Assembly: GCF_040537815.1 (NCBI RefSeq)
Contig: NZ_JBEWSZ010000001.1
Location: 2,046,001-2,110,000 of the forward strand
DNA from: Mesorhizobium shangrilense
GTDB taxonomy: Bacteria > Pseudomonadota > Alphaproteobacteria > Rhizobiales > Rhizobiaceae
Length of the DNA: 64,000 nucleotides
Direction: 5' to 3'
Below the pieces are notes generated by a model that saw nothing but the letters and a program-made list of their open reading frames with translations, searched no databases and was not told where the DNA came from. Each line of letters begins with the position of its first letter. Within the stretch, counting starts at the first letter, position 1. The position numbers and the translations under genes were made by a program. This document shows positions 46,144 to 55,932 of the stretch, piece by piece.

Positions 46144-46452
46144 TCAGACTGAACCGTCGTTCTTGAGGCCGAGCACGTCGATCTTGTCGATGGTCGGCGG
46201 ACCAACGAACAGAGTTTCGGCATTGGCCATCAACGCCTTGGCGATCTCGCCCGTGAGATGCGCCTGCCGGCCCGTCTCGTCGTGAAAGGCATCGAATACA
46301 CCAAAAATGCTCGGGCTTAGCTGAAGCGCGAACCAGATCGGCGTCTTTGCCTCCTGGTTGGCCAGTTGCAGCCCGGTCCTGAGGAACGCAGCGACATCCT
46401 TTTCTTTGCCGGGCTTGGCTTCGAAACGCGCGAACAATGCGAGCGTGATCAT
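46144..46452 (-). CDS. Putative quinol monooxygenase (antibiotic biosynthesis monooxygenase domain)
   Basis: A 102-aa ABM-domain protein of ferredoxin-like fold, as in YgiN. Blocks LFARFEAKPGKEKDVAAFL and FGVFDAFHDETGRQAHLTG are typical. Such proteins handle small quinols or act as monooxygenases without cofactor. It is divergent from a GlxA-type regulator gene (108 bases), which may control it. Confidence 0.87.
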   Translation of the reverse strand: MITLALFARFEAKPGKEKDVAAFLRTGLQLANQEAKTPIWFALQLSPSIFGVFDAFHDETGRQAHLTGEIAKALMANAETLFVGPPTIDKIDVLGLKNDGSV

Positions 46453-46560
46453 TTATCTTCTCCTCTTTTGCGCGGCCAAGGCGACCGTCAAAAACGACAA
46501 TCGCAGCATCGAACCGGAAAGCGTATTGGCAAAAATGACATCTTTGATATCATTGTTGCC

Positions 46561-47523
46561 ATGAACATTTCCGTCCTTGCGCTTGATGGCGTCTTCGACA
46601 CCGGATTGGCCACGATGCTCGACGTGTTCGGCACCGCCAACGAACTGGCTGGGATGCTGGCATCCCCGACCAGCCGTTTCGCTACGACCATTGTCGCGGT
46701 GAGCGACGCAGTCCACACCGCGCAAGGTCTCCAGGTGCCGGTCGTCTCGATGGGCAGCGAGCCGGACCCCGATTGGCTGGTGATCCCGGCGATCGGCCAG
46801 AAGATGCCTGGCCCGCTTGCCAACGCGCTGAAGCGGAGCGACGTCGCCAAGGCGACCAAGGCATTGCGCGCCGCCGCCGATACCGGCACGCGCATCGGGG
46901 CTGCCTGTATCGGCACTTTCATCCTGGCTGAAACCGGCCTTCTCAACCGGCGGCCCTCAACCACGACCTGGTGGCTGGCACCGATGTTCCGGCAACTTTA
47001 CCCGCAAGTGCGGCTCGACGCCTCGCGCATGCTGATCACTGACGGGCAGTTCGCAACCGCCGGAGCAGCGCTCGGCCATATCGATCTCGCTCTGATGGTC
47101 ATCCGCCAGACAAGCCCGGAGCTCGCGGCGCTGACCGCGAAATATCTGATCGTCGACAGCCGGCCGCTGCAGTCGGCCTATGCGATCTCGGACCACCTCG
47201 CCCATTCGAACCCGCTGGTTGAGCGTTTCGAACGTTGGGCGCGCGACCATCTTTCCACCGGCTTCAACCTCGACGAGGCAGCCGCCGCACTTGGCGCCAG
47301 TAAGCGGACGCTGTCGCGGCGTGTCAACGACGTTCTTGGCAAGACGCCGCTGTCTTATTTTCAGGATCTGCGCGTCGAGCAGGCCGTGCATTTGTTGAAA
47401 ACCACGTCCAATAGCGTCGATGAGATCGCCGCGAAGGTCGGCTATGGCGACGGGGTGACGCTGCGCAATCTATTGCGCCGGCGGCTACGCAAGGGCGTAC
47501 GCGAAATTCGCGCCGCGAGTTGA
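46561..47523 (+). CDS. GlxA family transcriptional regulator (DJ-1/PfpI plus AraC)
   Basis: A 320-aa protein with an N-terminal DJ-1/PfpI-like domain ([37 protein letters not shown]) and a C-terminal AraC helix-turn-helix domain ([41 protein letters not shown]). The ATG at 46561 starts [10 protein letters not shown], the family norm. Ligand unknown. It is divergent from the monooxygenase gene and followed 61 bases later by mutL. Confidence 0.93.
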   Translation: MNISVLALDGVFDTGLATMLDVFGTANELAGMLASPTSRFATTIVAVSDAVHTAQGLQVPVVSMGSEPDPDWLVIPAIGQKMPGPLANALKRSDVAKATKALRAAADTGTRIGAACIGTFILAETGLLNRRPSTTTWWLAPMFRQLYPQVRLDASRMLITDGQFATAGAALGHIDLALMVIRQTSPELAALTAKYLIVDSRPLQSAYAISDHLAHSNPLVERFERWARDHLSTGFNLDEAAAALGASKRTLSRRVNDVLGKTPLSYFQDLRVEQAVHLLKTTSNSVDEIAAKVGYGDGVTLRNLLRRRLRKGVREIRAAS

Positions 47524-47584
47524 TCCACCGTCAGTGCAAATCTGCCTCTCCCGCAAGGCATACGAATCCGCCTATAGTGTTTCC

Positions 47585-49474
47585 ATGCCCATTCGCCAGC
47601 TTTCCGAAACGATGATCAACCAGATCGCCGCCGGCGAAGTCATCGAGCGTCCGGCCAGCGTGGTCAAAGAACTGGTGGAGAACGCGCTCGACGCCGGCGC
47701 TTCACGCGTCGAGGTGGTCACAGCCGGCGGCGGGCTGAACCTGATCCGCGTCACCGACGATGGATCGGGCATCCCCGAACAGGAGCTCGCACTGGCGATC
47801 GCGCGTCACTGCACGTCGAAGCTTGCCGAAAACATTCACGATATCCGCTCGCTCGGCTTTCGCGGCGAGGCACTGCCCTCGATCGGCTCAGTGTCGCGGC
47901 TGTCGATCCGCTCGCGCACGGCTTCGGGTGACAGCGCCGCCGAAATCGGCATCGAGGGCGGCCGCGTCTCCGCCGTCAGGCCCGCGGCGGCCAACCGCGG
48001 CACCACGGTAGAGGTGCGCGACCTGTTCTTCGCCACGCCTGCCCGGCTCAAGTTCATGAAGGGCGAACGCGCCGAAAGCTCGGCCACCAGCGATGTGGTC
48101 AAGCGCATCGCCATCGCCTTCCCTGCCGTGCGCTTCACGCTGGCTGGCTCCGACCGGTCGACGCTGGAATTGCCGGCGACCGACGACAGCGCCGAAGGCA
48201 GCCTGCGCCGCGTCGCGCAGGTGATGGGCGCCGACTTTCCCGACAATTCCATTGCCATCGATGCGATGCGCGAGGGTGTTCGCCTGACCGGCCACGTCTC
48301 GATCCCGTCCTTCACCCGCGCCAATGCCTTGCAGCAATATGCCTATGTCAACGGCCGGCCGGTGCGTGACAAGCTGATCGCCGGGGCCATTCGTGGCGCC
48401 TTCGCCGACGTGCTGCCGCGCGACCGCCATGCGGTCACCGTGCTGTTCCTGACGCTCGATCCGGCCATCGTCGACGTCAATGTCCACCCGGCCAAGGCCG
48501 ATGTGCGCTTCCGCGATCCGGGCCTGGTGCGTGGCCTGATCGTCGGCGCCATCCGCCAGGCGCTTGGCGATGCCGGCATCCGCGCCGCCACCACCGGAGC
48601 GGCCGGCATGATGGCGGCGTTCCGGCCCGGTGCCGCATCGTACGGCCATGGCGGCCCGGCAAATGGCCACCGCAGCTACGAGGCGGCCTACAGGGCTTCC
48701 GGCTCGGCCGGTTTCGACCCGTCCCGTTCATCGCAGCGTCCCCTCGACATGGGATTTGAAGGCGGCCGGTTTGACGATCCAATATCCGGAAGCGGTGGGT
48801 TAGGCGAGAATGAGCAAGCAGCCTTCGACTCGGGCTCCCTTCACAGTGCCGACGCACGCGCTGGCCAGGCCGAAACGGCAGAGACACTGCTCGGCATGGT
48901 GCTTGGTGCCGCGCGCGCGCAGGTGCATGAGAACTACATCGTCGCCCAGACCAGGGATTCCCTGATTATCGTCGACCAGCACGCGGCGCATGAGCGGCTG
49001 GTCTACGAGGCACTGAAGACCGCGCTGCATTCGCGCGCCGTGCCGTCGCAGATGCTGCTGTTGCCCGAGATCATCGACCTGCCGGAAGAGGATGCCGAGC
49101 GCCTGGCGATGCATTCGGAGACGCTGGCCCGCTTCGGGCTGGGTATCGAGCGCTTCGGGCCTGGCGCGGTGGCGGTGCGAGAAACACCGTCGATGCTCGG
49201 CGAGACCAACGTCCAGCAATTGGTGCGCGACCTCGCGGACGAGATCGCCGACAACGACACGGTCGAGACCTTGAAGGAGCGGCTGGACAAGATCGCGGCA
49301 ACCATGGCCTGCCACGGCTCGGTGCGCTCCGGGCGCCTGCTCAAGGCCGAGGAGATGAACGCGCTGCTGCGCCAGATGGAAGCGACGCCCGGCTCCGGCA
49401 CCTGCAATCACGGCCGCCCGACCTATATCGAGCTGAAACTCGCCGATATCGAAAGGCTGTTTGGCAGGCGGTAG
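47585..49474 (+). CDS. mutL: DNA mismatch repair protein MutL
   Basis: Couples MutS recognition to strand incision in mismatch repair. The 629-aa protein shows the GHKL ATPase motifs at the N-terminus: [10 protein letters not shown] (catalytic Glu and Asn), VTDDGSGI, and [11 protein letters not shown]. The C-terminal domain keeps [12 protein letters not shown] near residue 464, which fits the DQHAX2EX4E endonuclease motif, and CNHGRPT near the end, so nicking activity is likely, unlike E. coli MutL. The ATG at 47585 is chosen because the upstream extension is not family-like. Confidence 0.97.
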   Translation: MPIRQLSETMINQIAAGEVIERPASVVKELVENALDAGASRVEVVTAGGGLNLIRVTDDGSGIPEQELALAIARHCTSKLAENIHDIRSLGFRGEALPSIGSVSRLSIRSRTASGDSAAEIGIEGGRVSAVRPAAANRGTTVEVRDLFFATPARLKFMKGERAESSATSDVVKRIAIAFPAVRFTLAGSDRSTLELPATDDSAEGSLRRVAQVMGADFPDNSIAIDAMREGVRLTGHVSIPSFTRANALQQYAYVNGRPVRDKLIAGAIRGAFADVLPRDRHAVTVLFLTLDPAIVDVNVHPAKADVRFRDPGLVRGLIVGAIRQALGDAGIRAATTGAAGMMAAFRPGAASYGHGGPANGHRSYEAAYRASGSAGFDPSRSSQRPLDMGFEGGRFDDPISGSGGLGENEQAAFDSGSLHSADARAGQAETAETLLGMVLGAARAQVHENYIVAQTRDSLIIVDQHAAHERLVYEALKTALHSRAVPSQMLLLPEIIDLPEEDAERLAMHSETLARFGLGIERFGPGAVAVRETPSMLGETNVQQLVRDLADEIADNDTVETLKERLDKIAATMACHGSVRSGRLLKAEEMNALLRQMEATPGSGTCNHGRPTYIELKLADIERLFGRR

Positions 49475-49487
49475 TTTCGCAAACGCG

Positions 49488-49515
49488 AAAAGAGCCGCAA
49501 CTCGGCGGCTCTTTT
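49488..49515. terminator. Bidirectional terminator between mutL and the DMT transporter
   Basis: AAAAGAGCCG and CGGCTCTTTT form a 10-bp stem around an 8-base loop. A runs on the left and T runs on the right allow it to end transcription from both convergent genes. Confidence 0.85.
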
Positions 49516-49544
49516 GAGTCAGGAAACAACGCCAAGCTTTTGAA

Positions 49545-50438
49545 CTACCGCTTCAAATTCACCACGATCACGCCACCCAGCGCCAGCGCGCCGCCAAGCA
49601 TGCCGAGCAGCGTCGGCACTTCGCCCAGCCAGAAGAAGCCGATCAGCGCAGACATCGGCGAGACCAGATAGAGGAAGTTCGAGGCCCGCGACGCCGGCAG
49701 GCGCGACAGTGCGGTCGCCCAGGCGGCGTAGGCGATGAGGCTGGGCACGATGCCGAGATAGATGACGGCGCCGAGGCCGGCAGTGTCGGCAATGGCGACC
49801 TGCGACAGCGCGTTCGGCAGGAAGGGCGACAGGCAGAGTGCTCCGAGCACCATGTTCGAGGCCGAGATGGTCAACGGATGATGACGGGCAAACAGCGGCT
49901 TCTGGACGATGGTGTTGACGGCCGAACAGAGTGCGGAGCCAAGCACCAGCAGAGCGCCAGCATTGAAATGCAGGCCATGTCCATCGGCCACGGCGATGAC
50001 GCCGATGCCCGTGAATGAAATCACGGTGCCGACCCAGGCCATGCCGGAAAAGCGTTCGCCGAGCAGCGCCATCGCCATGATGGCGGTGAAGATCGGGCTG
50101 ACATTGATGATGAAGCCTGCTGCTCCCGCCGAGACGGTCAGTTCGCCGAAATTGAGCATAGCCGTGTAGAGCGCGACGAAGATCGCGCCGCCAAAGGCTA
50201 AGCGCCATAATTCGTCGAGCTTCGGCAGCGCCGGGCGCTTGACGGCAAGAAAGATCGCGGCCGGCACGGCGGCGATGGCGAAACGCAATGCGCCAAGCTC
50301 CAACGGTCCGAAGGCGACGAGGCCGGCGCGGATCGCGGGGAATGCCGAGGCCCAGCCGACCACCGTCAGCGCCACCGCGATGGTTGCCGTGGTGTCCATC
50401 CGCTGTGTCGGATTCAACGTACTGGTCGTCGCATTCAT
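49545..50438 (-). CDS. EamA-family (DMT) transporter
   Basis: A 297-aa inner-membrane protein with ten predicted helices in two EamA repeats. WASAFPAIRAGL and TGIGVIAVADG come from repeat one, and LPASRASNFLYLVSPMSALIGFFWLGE from repeat two. It would export or import a metabolite such as an amino acid. The ATG at 50438 is chosen over a longer frame upstream. It is divergent from a LysR gene, its likely regulator. Confidence 0.9.
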   Translation of the reverse strand: MNATTSTLNPTQRMDTTATIAVALTVVGWASAFPAIRAGLVAFGPLELGALRFAIAAVPAAIFLAVKRPALPKLDELWRLAFGGAIFVALYTAMLNFGELTVSAGAAGFIINVSPIFTAIMAMALLGERFSGMAWVGTVISFTGIGVIAVADGHGLHFNAGALLVLGSALCSAVNTIVQKPLFARHHPLTISASNMVLGALCLSPFLPNALSQVAIADTAGLGAVIYLGIVPSLIAYAAWATALSRLPASRASNFLYLVSPMSALIGFFWLGEVPTLLGMLGGALALGGVIVVNLKR

Positions 50439-50519
50439 CTCACTATCCTCGTGCCTTCGGTCCTGAACTGCAGAAACGCCTTTTCCGAACGATTGACAAA
50501 CGACCAAATCGAGGATCAC

Positions 50520-50538
50520 CTGTGATTATGGATCACAG
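50520..50538. promoter_or_regulatory. Palindrome overlapping the second LysR start codon
   Basis: CTGTGAT-TATGG-ATCACAG, perfect 7-bp arms, with the LysR ATG (50528-50530) inside the spacer. A GATCAC copy lies just upstream at 50514-50519. As at 45174-45188, this suggests autoregulation at the start codon. Confidence 0.6.
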
Positions 50539-51454
50539 CTCGGACACTATGGTGCCGCTCGAAACGCTGCGCGCCTTCGACGCGGCGGCGCGGACCGGCA
50601 GCTTTTCGGCCGCGGCCGAAAAGCTCAACATTACCCATGGCGCCATCAGCCGGCAGATCGCCAAGCTGGAAGACTGGCTCGGGTTAAAGGTGTTTGATCG
50701 CGGCGCGCGCGGCGTGACGCTGACAATCGAAGGCAACAGGCTGCATCTGCGCACGGCGGAAGCGTTCGCGCTGATCTCCAGTCATTCCGACCGCTGGGTC
50801 GAGCCGCGCGGTACCGCCGTGGTGCGGCTGACCTCCATACCCTCGATCAGCGGCTTGTGGCTCATGCCGCGCATGGCGGCGCTGGAGAACGATCCCACCA
50901 GGCTGCGCATCGTGCTCGAGGTCGACATACGCCAGGCCGACCTCGCCGATGAAGGCATCGACCTGTCGATCCGCTGCGGCCGCGGCGGCATTCCCGGCCG
51001 CGTCTCGGTGCAACTGTTCGAAGAACAAGTGTTTCCGATCGCATCACCCGAGCTTGCTCGCAACATCGGGCGCGGCGACCCGGCTCGGCTGCTCAAGTTC
51101 CCGCTGATCAATGATTCCGATGCCTCGGCCTGGCGCGCCTGGTTTGCGGCGCAAGGCATGGACTATCGCCCGCGCCCGCAGGATCGCCGCTTCGAGGACT
51201 ACAATCTGGTGCTCGACGCCGCCGCTTATGGGCTCGGCATCGCGCTGGCGCGGCCGCCGCTGACCGGGCATCAACTCAAGTCTGGCCGGATCGTCGCCGT
51301 CGACGAGCGCACCGCGCTCAATCCGGTTTCCTACTGGCTCGACCGTCCGATCGGACGTCCCCGCACGGCCGCCGCCGATCTGTCGCGACGCATCGCGGCG
51401 CAGGCCGGGCTCAGCGCGGAAAAGATCGAGGGATTCATCGAGGCCGAACGGTAA
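50528..51454 (+). CDS. LysR family transcriptional regulator
   Basis: A 308-aa LysR protein. VPLETLRAFDAAARTGSFSAAAEKLNITHGAISRQIAKLEDWLGLKVF is the DNA-binding helix pair, and the rest is the effector domain (LTSIPSISGLWLMPRMAAL). The ATG at 50528 (MDHSSD) is chosen; a GTG six bases upstream is possible. It is divergent from the DMT transporter gene. Confidence 0.93.
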   Translation: MDHSSDTMVPLETLRAFDAAARTGSFSAAAEKLNITHGAISRQIAKLEDWLGLKVFDRGARGVTLTIEGNRLHLRTAEAFALISSHSDRWVEPRGTAVVRLTSIPSISGLWLMPRMAALENDPTRLRIVLEVDIRQADLADEGIDLSIRCGRGGIPGRVSVQLFEEQVFPIASPELARNIGRGDPARLLKFPLINDSDASAWRAWFAAQGMDYRPRPQDRRFEDYNLVLDAAAYGLGIALARPPLTGHQLKSGRIVAVDERTALNPVSYWLDRPIGRPRTAAADLSRRIAAQAGLSAEKIEGFIEAER

Positions 51455-51475
51455 AGGTCGCTTGCGAACCGCTGG

Positions 51476-52075
51476 TCAGCGGAGCGCCAGCAGGACCAAC
51501 CCAACGATCGTCGCCGCCAGCAGCCCGATGGCGAGCGACATGAACCCGAGATTCATCTGCTTGTCCTGAGGCTGCGCCCCGCCGGCTGACCGGCTCGCGT
51601 CGGGGCCTTGCTCGGCCGTGGCATTGGTTGCGGAGGTCTTGCGCAAGGGCGGGGCCTGCGGTGACAGAAGCGCCAGCCATGGCTGGGCCGCTGGCCTCAC
51701 GGCTCCGCCGTCATCAACCCTTGCGGGTGGTACCGCCGGACCTCGCTGTGCGTCATCACCGTCCGCTCTCGGTCTCCTCGCCGCTGCCGCGGTCGCCCCG
51801 GCGTCATCGGCCAATTCATTTGGCTCCGCCAACGCCTGATACGCCTGCACGATCTGTGCCGAAGTCACCTGCTGAGCCCTTGCAACAAGCGCCGGTGCCG
51901 GCAACGAGGCTGGTAAAGCGGATGCAATCGATTGTGGGCGGAGCGACGGCAACGGCGGCTGGACCAGCGCCTTCACCAACGCCGACTTGGCCGGATCGAC
52001 CTTGGCTGAAGGCAAGGCTTGCGGCGCAATCGCCTCTCTCAGGAGTGAGGTCAGGCGGGCAGTTGAAATATCCAT
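51476..52075 (-). CDS. Hypothetical Ala/Pro-rich protein with C-terminal membrane anchor
   Basis: A 199-aa protein with no recognised domain. The first 20 residues (MDISTARLTSLLREAIAPQ) look helical, the middle (about 25-165) is Ala/Pro/Arg-rich and probably disordered, and the last 25 residues form one membrane helix (GFMSLAIGLLAATIVGLVLLAL). A tail-anchored topology with the bulk in the cytoplasm is likely. It is convergent with the LysR gene. The frame is much longer than chance and ends in a clean helix, so it is likely real. Confidence 0.65.
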   Translation of the reverse strand: MDISTARLTSLLREAIAPQALPSAKVDPAKSALVKALVQPPLPSLRPQSIASALPASLPAPALVARAQQVTSAQIVQAYQALAEPNELADDAGATAAAARRPRADGDDAQRGPAVPPARVDDGGAVRPAAQPWLALLSPQAPPLRKTSATNATAEQGPDASRSAGGAQPQDKQMNLGFMSLAIGLLAATIVGLVLLALR

Positions 52076-52200
52076 ACTGTCCTCGCAGTGGCTGTTTCCA
52101 CTCACGAATAGTGCATCTGCGTTGCTTCAGGCTTGTCGCAAAGCTTGACCTCGCCGGCAATTTGTGGCGATGAAATCATCATGACTCTTGGCGCCATTTC

Positions 52201-52434
52201 ATGATGAACCGCTTCGAAGGCCCCGGCGGCAAGGAAGCCCGTATCCGCTATCTCGACGGTGACTTCCAGGTCACCAGTCCTGGCTCATTCGTGCGCTGCG
52301 CGGTGACCGGCGAGAGCATCCCGCTGGACGAGCTGAAATACTGGAGCGTCGCCCGGCAGGAGCCCTATGTCAGCGCCACGGCCTCGCTGCGGCGCGAGAT
52401 CGACGTGAATCCGGATCTGCGCAGCCGGCGCTAA
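52201..52434 (+). CDS. DUF2093 family protein
   Basis: A 77-aa protein of a small alphaproteobacterial family of unknown function. YLDGDFQVTSPGSFVRCAVTG and IPLDELKYWSVARQEPY are its conserved blocks. ATG at 52201 or 52204. Its last four bases overlap the stop of the convergent lpxK. Confidence 0.88.
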   Translation: MMNRFEGPGGKEARIRYLDGDFQVTSPGSFVRCAVTGESIPLDELKYWSVARQEPYVSATASLRREIDVNPDLRSRR

Positions 52435-53456
52435 CCCTTGAGCTTGCGCTGGCGCCATGCGTCCAGCGTCTCGTCTATGATGCGCTGCGGCACGTGGTCG
52501 AGTTCGAACACGGTATCGATCTCCAGCACGTCGAGCCGATTGAGGAATTCCCTGGAAACGCCGTGACGAAGCCGGGCGGCATCCTTGGCCGTGGTGATCA
52601 GGCCGAGATTGTCGGTCCGCGCCGTCGCCGCCAATTCGGCAAGTTCGTCCTCTGCGTAGAAATGGTGATCTGGAAACGGCCGCGCGAGCACCACTTCGCC
52701 GCCGGCGTCGCGCACCGTGTCGAAGAATTTTTCAGGATGGCCGATGCCGGCGAAGGCGAGGAACCGCTTGCCCGCGAGGCTTGCCGTGTTGGTCGGCTCG
52801 GTATGCGCCTCGAAGATCGGCCGTCCCGCGCGCGCGGCCTGCCGCACGACCGCGTCGGCGGCAGTGCCCTCGCCCATCTTGAGGAGCGCACTGGTGAAAA
52901 CCAGCTGGTCAACGATCCTCGCCCTCAGCGGCCCGCCGGGAATGACGCGGCCATTTCCAATGCCATAGCGCGCGTCGACAACGACCAGCGCGAAATCGAT
53001 GTGGACGCGGGCGCTCTGAAAGCCGTCATCCATGATCAGGAAGTCACAGCCATGCCGTTCCATCAGCAGTCGAGCACCGGCGGCGCGGTTCGGCGTCACC
53101 GCGACCGGCGCGTGTTCGGCCAGGAGCAGCGGCTCATCGCCGACATGCTTGGCCGCATCGTGATGCGGATCGACAATATGCGGCTGCGCAAAAGAACCGC
53201 CATGGCCGCGTGACAGGAAGCCGGGATTGAGCTGCATGCGCCGGGCCTGCTTGGCCAGCGCGATCGCCACCGGCGTCTTTCCGGTGCCGCCAACCGTAAA
53301 GTTGCCGATACAAAGCACCGGGGCTTCAACCTTTTCGCGGCGCGCCGACCGCATGCGGCGGCCGGCAATGGCGGCGTAAACAGCCGAAATCGGCGACAGC
53401 GCCCAGACCTTCCAGTCCGGCTCCTCCCACCAGAAGGGGGGCGCTTCGCTGGACAC
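52431..53456 (-). CDS. lpxK: Tetraacyldisaccharide 4'-kinase
   Basis: Phosphorylates the 4' position of lipid A disaccharide in the inner membrane. The 341-aa protein has an N-terminal anchor helix (ALSPISAVYAAIAG) and the P-loop FTVGGTGKTPVAIALA near residues 52-67, then DDGFQSARVHIDFALVVVDA. The start is GTG at 53456, which overlaps the waaA stop by one base. It is in an operon waaA-lpxK with the DUF374 acyltransferase upstream. Confidence 0.96.
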   Translation of the reverse strand: MSSEAPPFWWEEPDWKVWALSPISAVYAAIAGRRMRSARREKVEAPVLCIGNFTVGGTGKTPVAIALAKQARRMQLNPGFLSRGHGGSFAQPHIVDPHHDAAKHVGDEPLLLAEHAPVAVTPNRAAGARLLMERHGCDFLIMDDGFQSARVHIDFALVVVDARYGIGNGRVIPGGPLRARIVDQLVFTSALLKMGEGTAADAVVRQAARAGRPIFEAHTEPTNTASLAGKRFLAFAGIGHPEKFFDTVRDAGGEVVLARPFPDHHFYAEDELAELAATARTDNLGLITTAKDAARLRHGVSREFLNRLDVLEIDTVFELDHVPQRIIDETLDAWRQRKLKG

Positions 53457-54772
53457 TACCGACCGTTGGCGCCCTTCAGGCGCGACTTGACGACCAGCGG
53501 CTGGATATAGGGTTCGAGCGACTTCAGCGTGCGCGCCAGCGCGCCGCGCATCTCGTCGACGGTCGCAGCACCCGCCGCCATCATTTCATGACGGGCCACC
53601 TCATTGGACAGCAGGAAATTGACGGCGCCAGCCAGCATGTCGCGGTCGCGCACCAGCTTGGCGCCGCCGCTGTCGATCAGGCGCTGATAGGCCTCGCGAA
53701 AATTCTGCACATTGCGGCCGGCAAGCACCGCCGTGTCGAGCATCGCCGGCTCCAGCGGATTCTGGCCGCCTTCGGATGTCAGCGAACGGCCGACAAAGGC
53801 GATTTCGGTCAGGCGGAGATAGAGCCCCATCTCGCCGATCGTGTCACCAAGCAGAATATCCGTATCGGCGGCGATCCTGTCGCCCTTGCTGCGCCGGGCA
53901 ACTTTAAGGCCCATGCCGGAGATCTGCGCGGCCAAGGCCTCGGCGCGATCGGGATGACGAGGAACGATGATGGTCAGGAGCCCAGGATGCCGCTTGTGCA
54001 GCGTGGCATGAACTTCCGCGGCGACAACTTCCTCGCCATCATGGGTCGAGATCGCCGCCCAGGTCGGGCGGTCGCCGATCTGGCGCCGCAGTGTCGCCAG
54101 GGCCCTGTCATCGACCGGCGGCGGCAAGGTGTCGACCTTGAGATTGCCGGACACGGTGACCGGCCGGGCGCCCAGCGAGAGGAACCGCTCGCCATCGACA
54201 TCCGATTGAGCGACGACATGCGCAAGGTTCTCGAACAACGCCTCGGCGATGTTGGCGCGCTTCTTCCAGGATTTGAAGGAACGGTCGGAAAGCCTGCCAT
54301 TGACCAGGACCTGCGGCACGCGTCGCGCGCCAAGCTCCAGGATGGTCATCGGCCAGATTTCGGATTCGGCGATGATCGCCAGGTCCGGACGCCAATGATC
54401 GAGGAAACGGCTGACCGCGGGCTTGAGGTCCAGCGGCACATATTGGTGGATGATCCGGTTGCCGAGCCGTTCATCGGCGACCTGCGCCGAGGTAACCGTA
54501 CCGGTCGTCAGCACGATGTTGACGCCGTAGTCGAGGATGCTTTCGACCAGTGGCACGACCGCAATGGTCTCGCCGACGCTGGCCGCATGGATCCAGATCA
54601 CCGGTCCCTCGGGGCGCTCGCGCCCGGCAACGCCATAGCGCTCGCGGCGCCGGTTGCGATCTTCCTTGCCCCTCGACGTGCGCCAGGCGACATAAGGCCC
54701 GACGAGCGGATAGGCAGCAGCGCCCGCGAACCGGTACGCCGACAACATGGCTCGCGCCCAGCGCTCGCTCAT
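53456..54772 (-). CDS. waaA: 3-deoxy-D-manno-octulosonic acid (Kdo) transferase
   Basis: Adds Kdo to lipid A precursor, joining core oligosaccharide to the lipid. It is a 438-aa GT30 glycosyltransferase: an N-terminal membrane helix, IWIHAASVGE (acceptor-site Glu), LTTGTVTSAQ, SEIWP, and near the C-terminus EGGQNPLEPAML. The start overlaps the upstream acyltransferase stop (ATGA). Confidence 0.96.
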   Translation of the reverse strand: MSERWARAMLSAYRFAGAAAYPLVGPYVAWRTSRGKEDRNRRRERYGVAGRERPEGPVIWIHAASVGETIAVVPLVESILDYGVNIVLTTGTVTSAQVADERLGNRIIHQYVPLDLKPAVSRFLDHWRPDLAIIAESEIWPMTILELGARRVPQVLVNGRLSDRSFKSWKKRANIAEALFENLAHVVAQSDVDGERFLSLGARPVTVSGNLKVDTLPPPVDDRALATLRRQIGDRPTWAAISTHDGEEVVAAEVHATLHKRHPGLLTIIVPRHPDRAEALAAQISGMGLKVARRSKGDRIAADTDILLGDTIGEMGLYLRLTEIAFVGRSLTSEGGQNPLEPAMLDTAVLAGRNVQNFREAYQRLIDSGGAKLVRDRDMLAGAVNFLLSNEVARHEMMAAGAATVDEMRGALARTLKSLEPYIQPLVVKSRLKGANGR

Positions 54773-55560
54773 TGGCGGCCATCCACAAGGCGATAAGCCT
54801 CGGTGGTTGCAGCGTTGAGCGCGATGGTGATCTCGAGGCGCTTGCGTTCCATCTCGGCCTCATCGGCATCGGCCGCCACGAAGATCGGCGTGCCGATGAC
54901 GATGGAGGAGCGGCCGAACGGCAGGTTGATCGTGGTCTTGTCCCAGCTCCTTTCCAGCACTTTGCGGCGGCTGGTGGTGATGGCGACGGGCAGCAGTGGC
55001 CGGCCGGAGAGGCGCGCCAGGAGAACGATGCCGAGCCCGGCATCGCGGGGCGTGCCGTGGGGAATGTCTGCGATCATGGCGACGTTCTTGCCGGCGGCGA
55101 GCGACTTTTTCAGGGCAATGAGCGCCTTGGCGCCGCCCTTGTCGAGATGCCGGGCATTGTCGCGTCCACCGGAGCCGCGCACTGCCTCGATGCCGAACTT
55201 CTCGAGCATCAATGCATTGAGCTCGGCATCGGCGCTGCGCGACACCATGGCGACCAGCGGCTTGCGCTTTGGATAATAGGCCGGGGTGAGAAGATGCTGA
55301 CCGTGCCAGAGTGCGATGATGCCGGGTTCGAATTGCGCATAGGCGCCACCCGAAAACCGAGCCGATCCGTCGGCCAGGCGATTCGTCAGACGCACGAGCC
55401 GCACGAACTGGGCGAACAGGCTGGCAATGGCATTCTTGACGAATCGCGACTGCGCCAGCGGTTCGCGAATCTTGCGCCAGAACGCCTTGGTCGTGCGGCT
55501 GCGCCCCCTGCCCGTGGGCGCGGCCTCCGTCGCTGGCTCTTTCGCCAGATCATGCTCCAT
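54769..55560 (-). CDS. DUF374 lysophospholipid acyltransferase family protein
   Basis: A 263-aa membrane-associated protein of the DUF374 group. LWHGQHLLTPAYY near residue 84 gives a His in a diverged HX4-type motif, RGSGGRDNA follows, and ADIPHGTPRDAGLGIVLLA resembles the FPEGTR region. It lies next to waaA and lpxK, so a role in lipid A or outer-membrane lipid acylation is likely. The ATG at 55560 is preferred; a longer frame exists. Confidence 0.87.
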   Translation of the reverse strand: MEHDLAKEPATEAAPTGRGRSRTTKAFWRKIREPLAQSRFVKNAIASLFAQFVRLVRLTNRLADGSARFSGGAYAQFEPGIIALWHGQHLLTPAYYPKRKPLVAMVSRSADAELNALMLEKFGIEAVRGSGGRDNARHLDKGGAKALIALKKSLAAGKNVAMIADIPHGTPRDAGLGIVLLARLSGRPLLPVAITTSRRKVLERSWDKTTINLPFGRSSIVIGTPIFVAADADEAEMERKRLEITIALNAATTEAYRLVDGRQ

Positions 55561-55565
55561 CGAAG

Positions 55566-55811
55566 TCAACCGACAGCCTTGTTGTCGGGGTCCAGCAGAC
55601 GGTGCAGGTGAACGACGAAGTAACGCATATGGGCATTGTCCACGCTGGCTTGCGCCTTGGCTTTCCACGCGGTGTGCGCGGACTGATAGTCCGGATAGAT
55701 GCCGACGATGTCGAGCGCATCGAGATCGCGGAACTCCGTGCCGCCGAGCTTGGTGAGTTCGCCGCCGAACACCAGATGCAACAGCTGCTTCTTTCCGTCA
55801 TCTGCGGCCAT
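55566..55811 (-). CDS. DUF4170 domain-containing protein
   Basis: An 81-aa conserved alphaproteobacterial protein of unknown function. LVFGGELTKLGGTEFRDLDALDIVG and MRYFVVHLHRLLDP are the family's blocks. It is 5 bases upstream of the DUF374 gene, so likely in the same operon. No signal or membrane segment. Confidence 0.88.
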   Translation of the reverse strand: MAADDGKKQLLHLVFGGELTKLGGTEFRDLDALDIVGIYPDYQSAHTAWKAKAQASVDNAHMRYFVVHLHRLLDPDNKAVG

Positions 55812-55932
55812 GTCGATCCTTCACATATTGTGAGTTTGTGAGTGGTCTAGACCAAAGCCACTGATTTTGGAACCTTCGAAAGCGCTTTGTCTATACAAGG
55901 CGTGTCCGCAAGCCGGCTTCCGCTTCTCGGCA

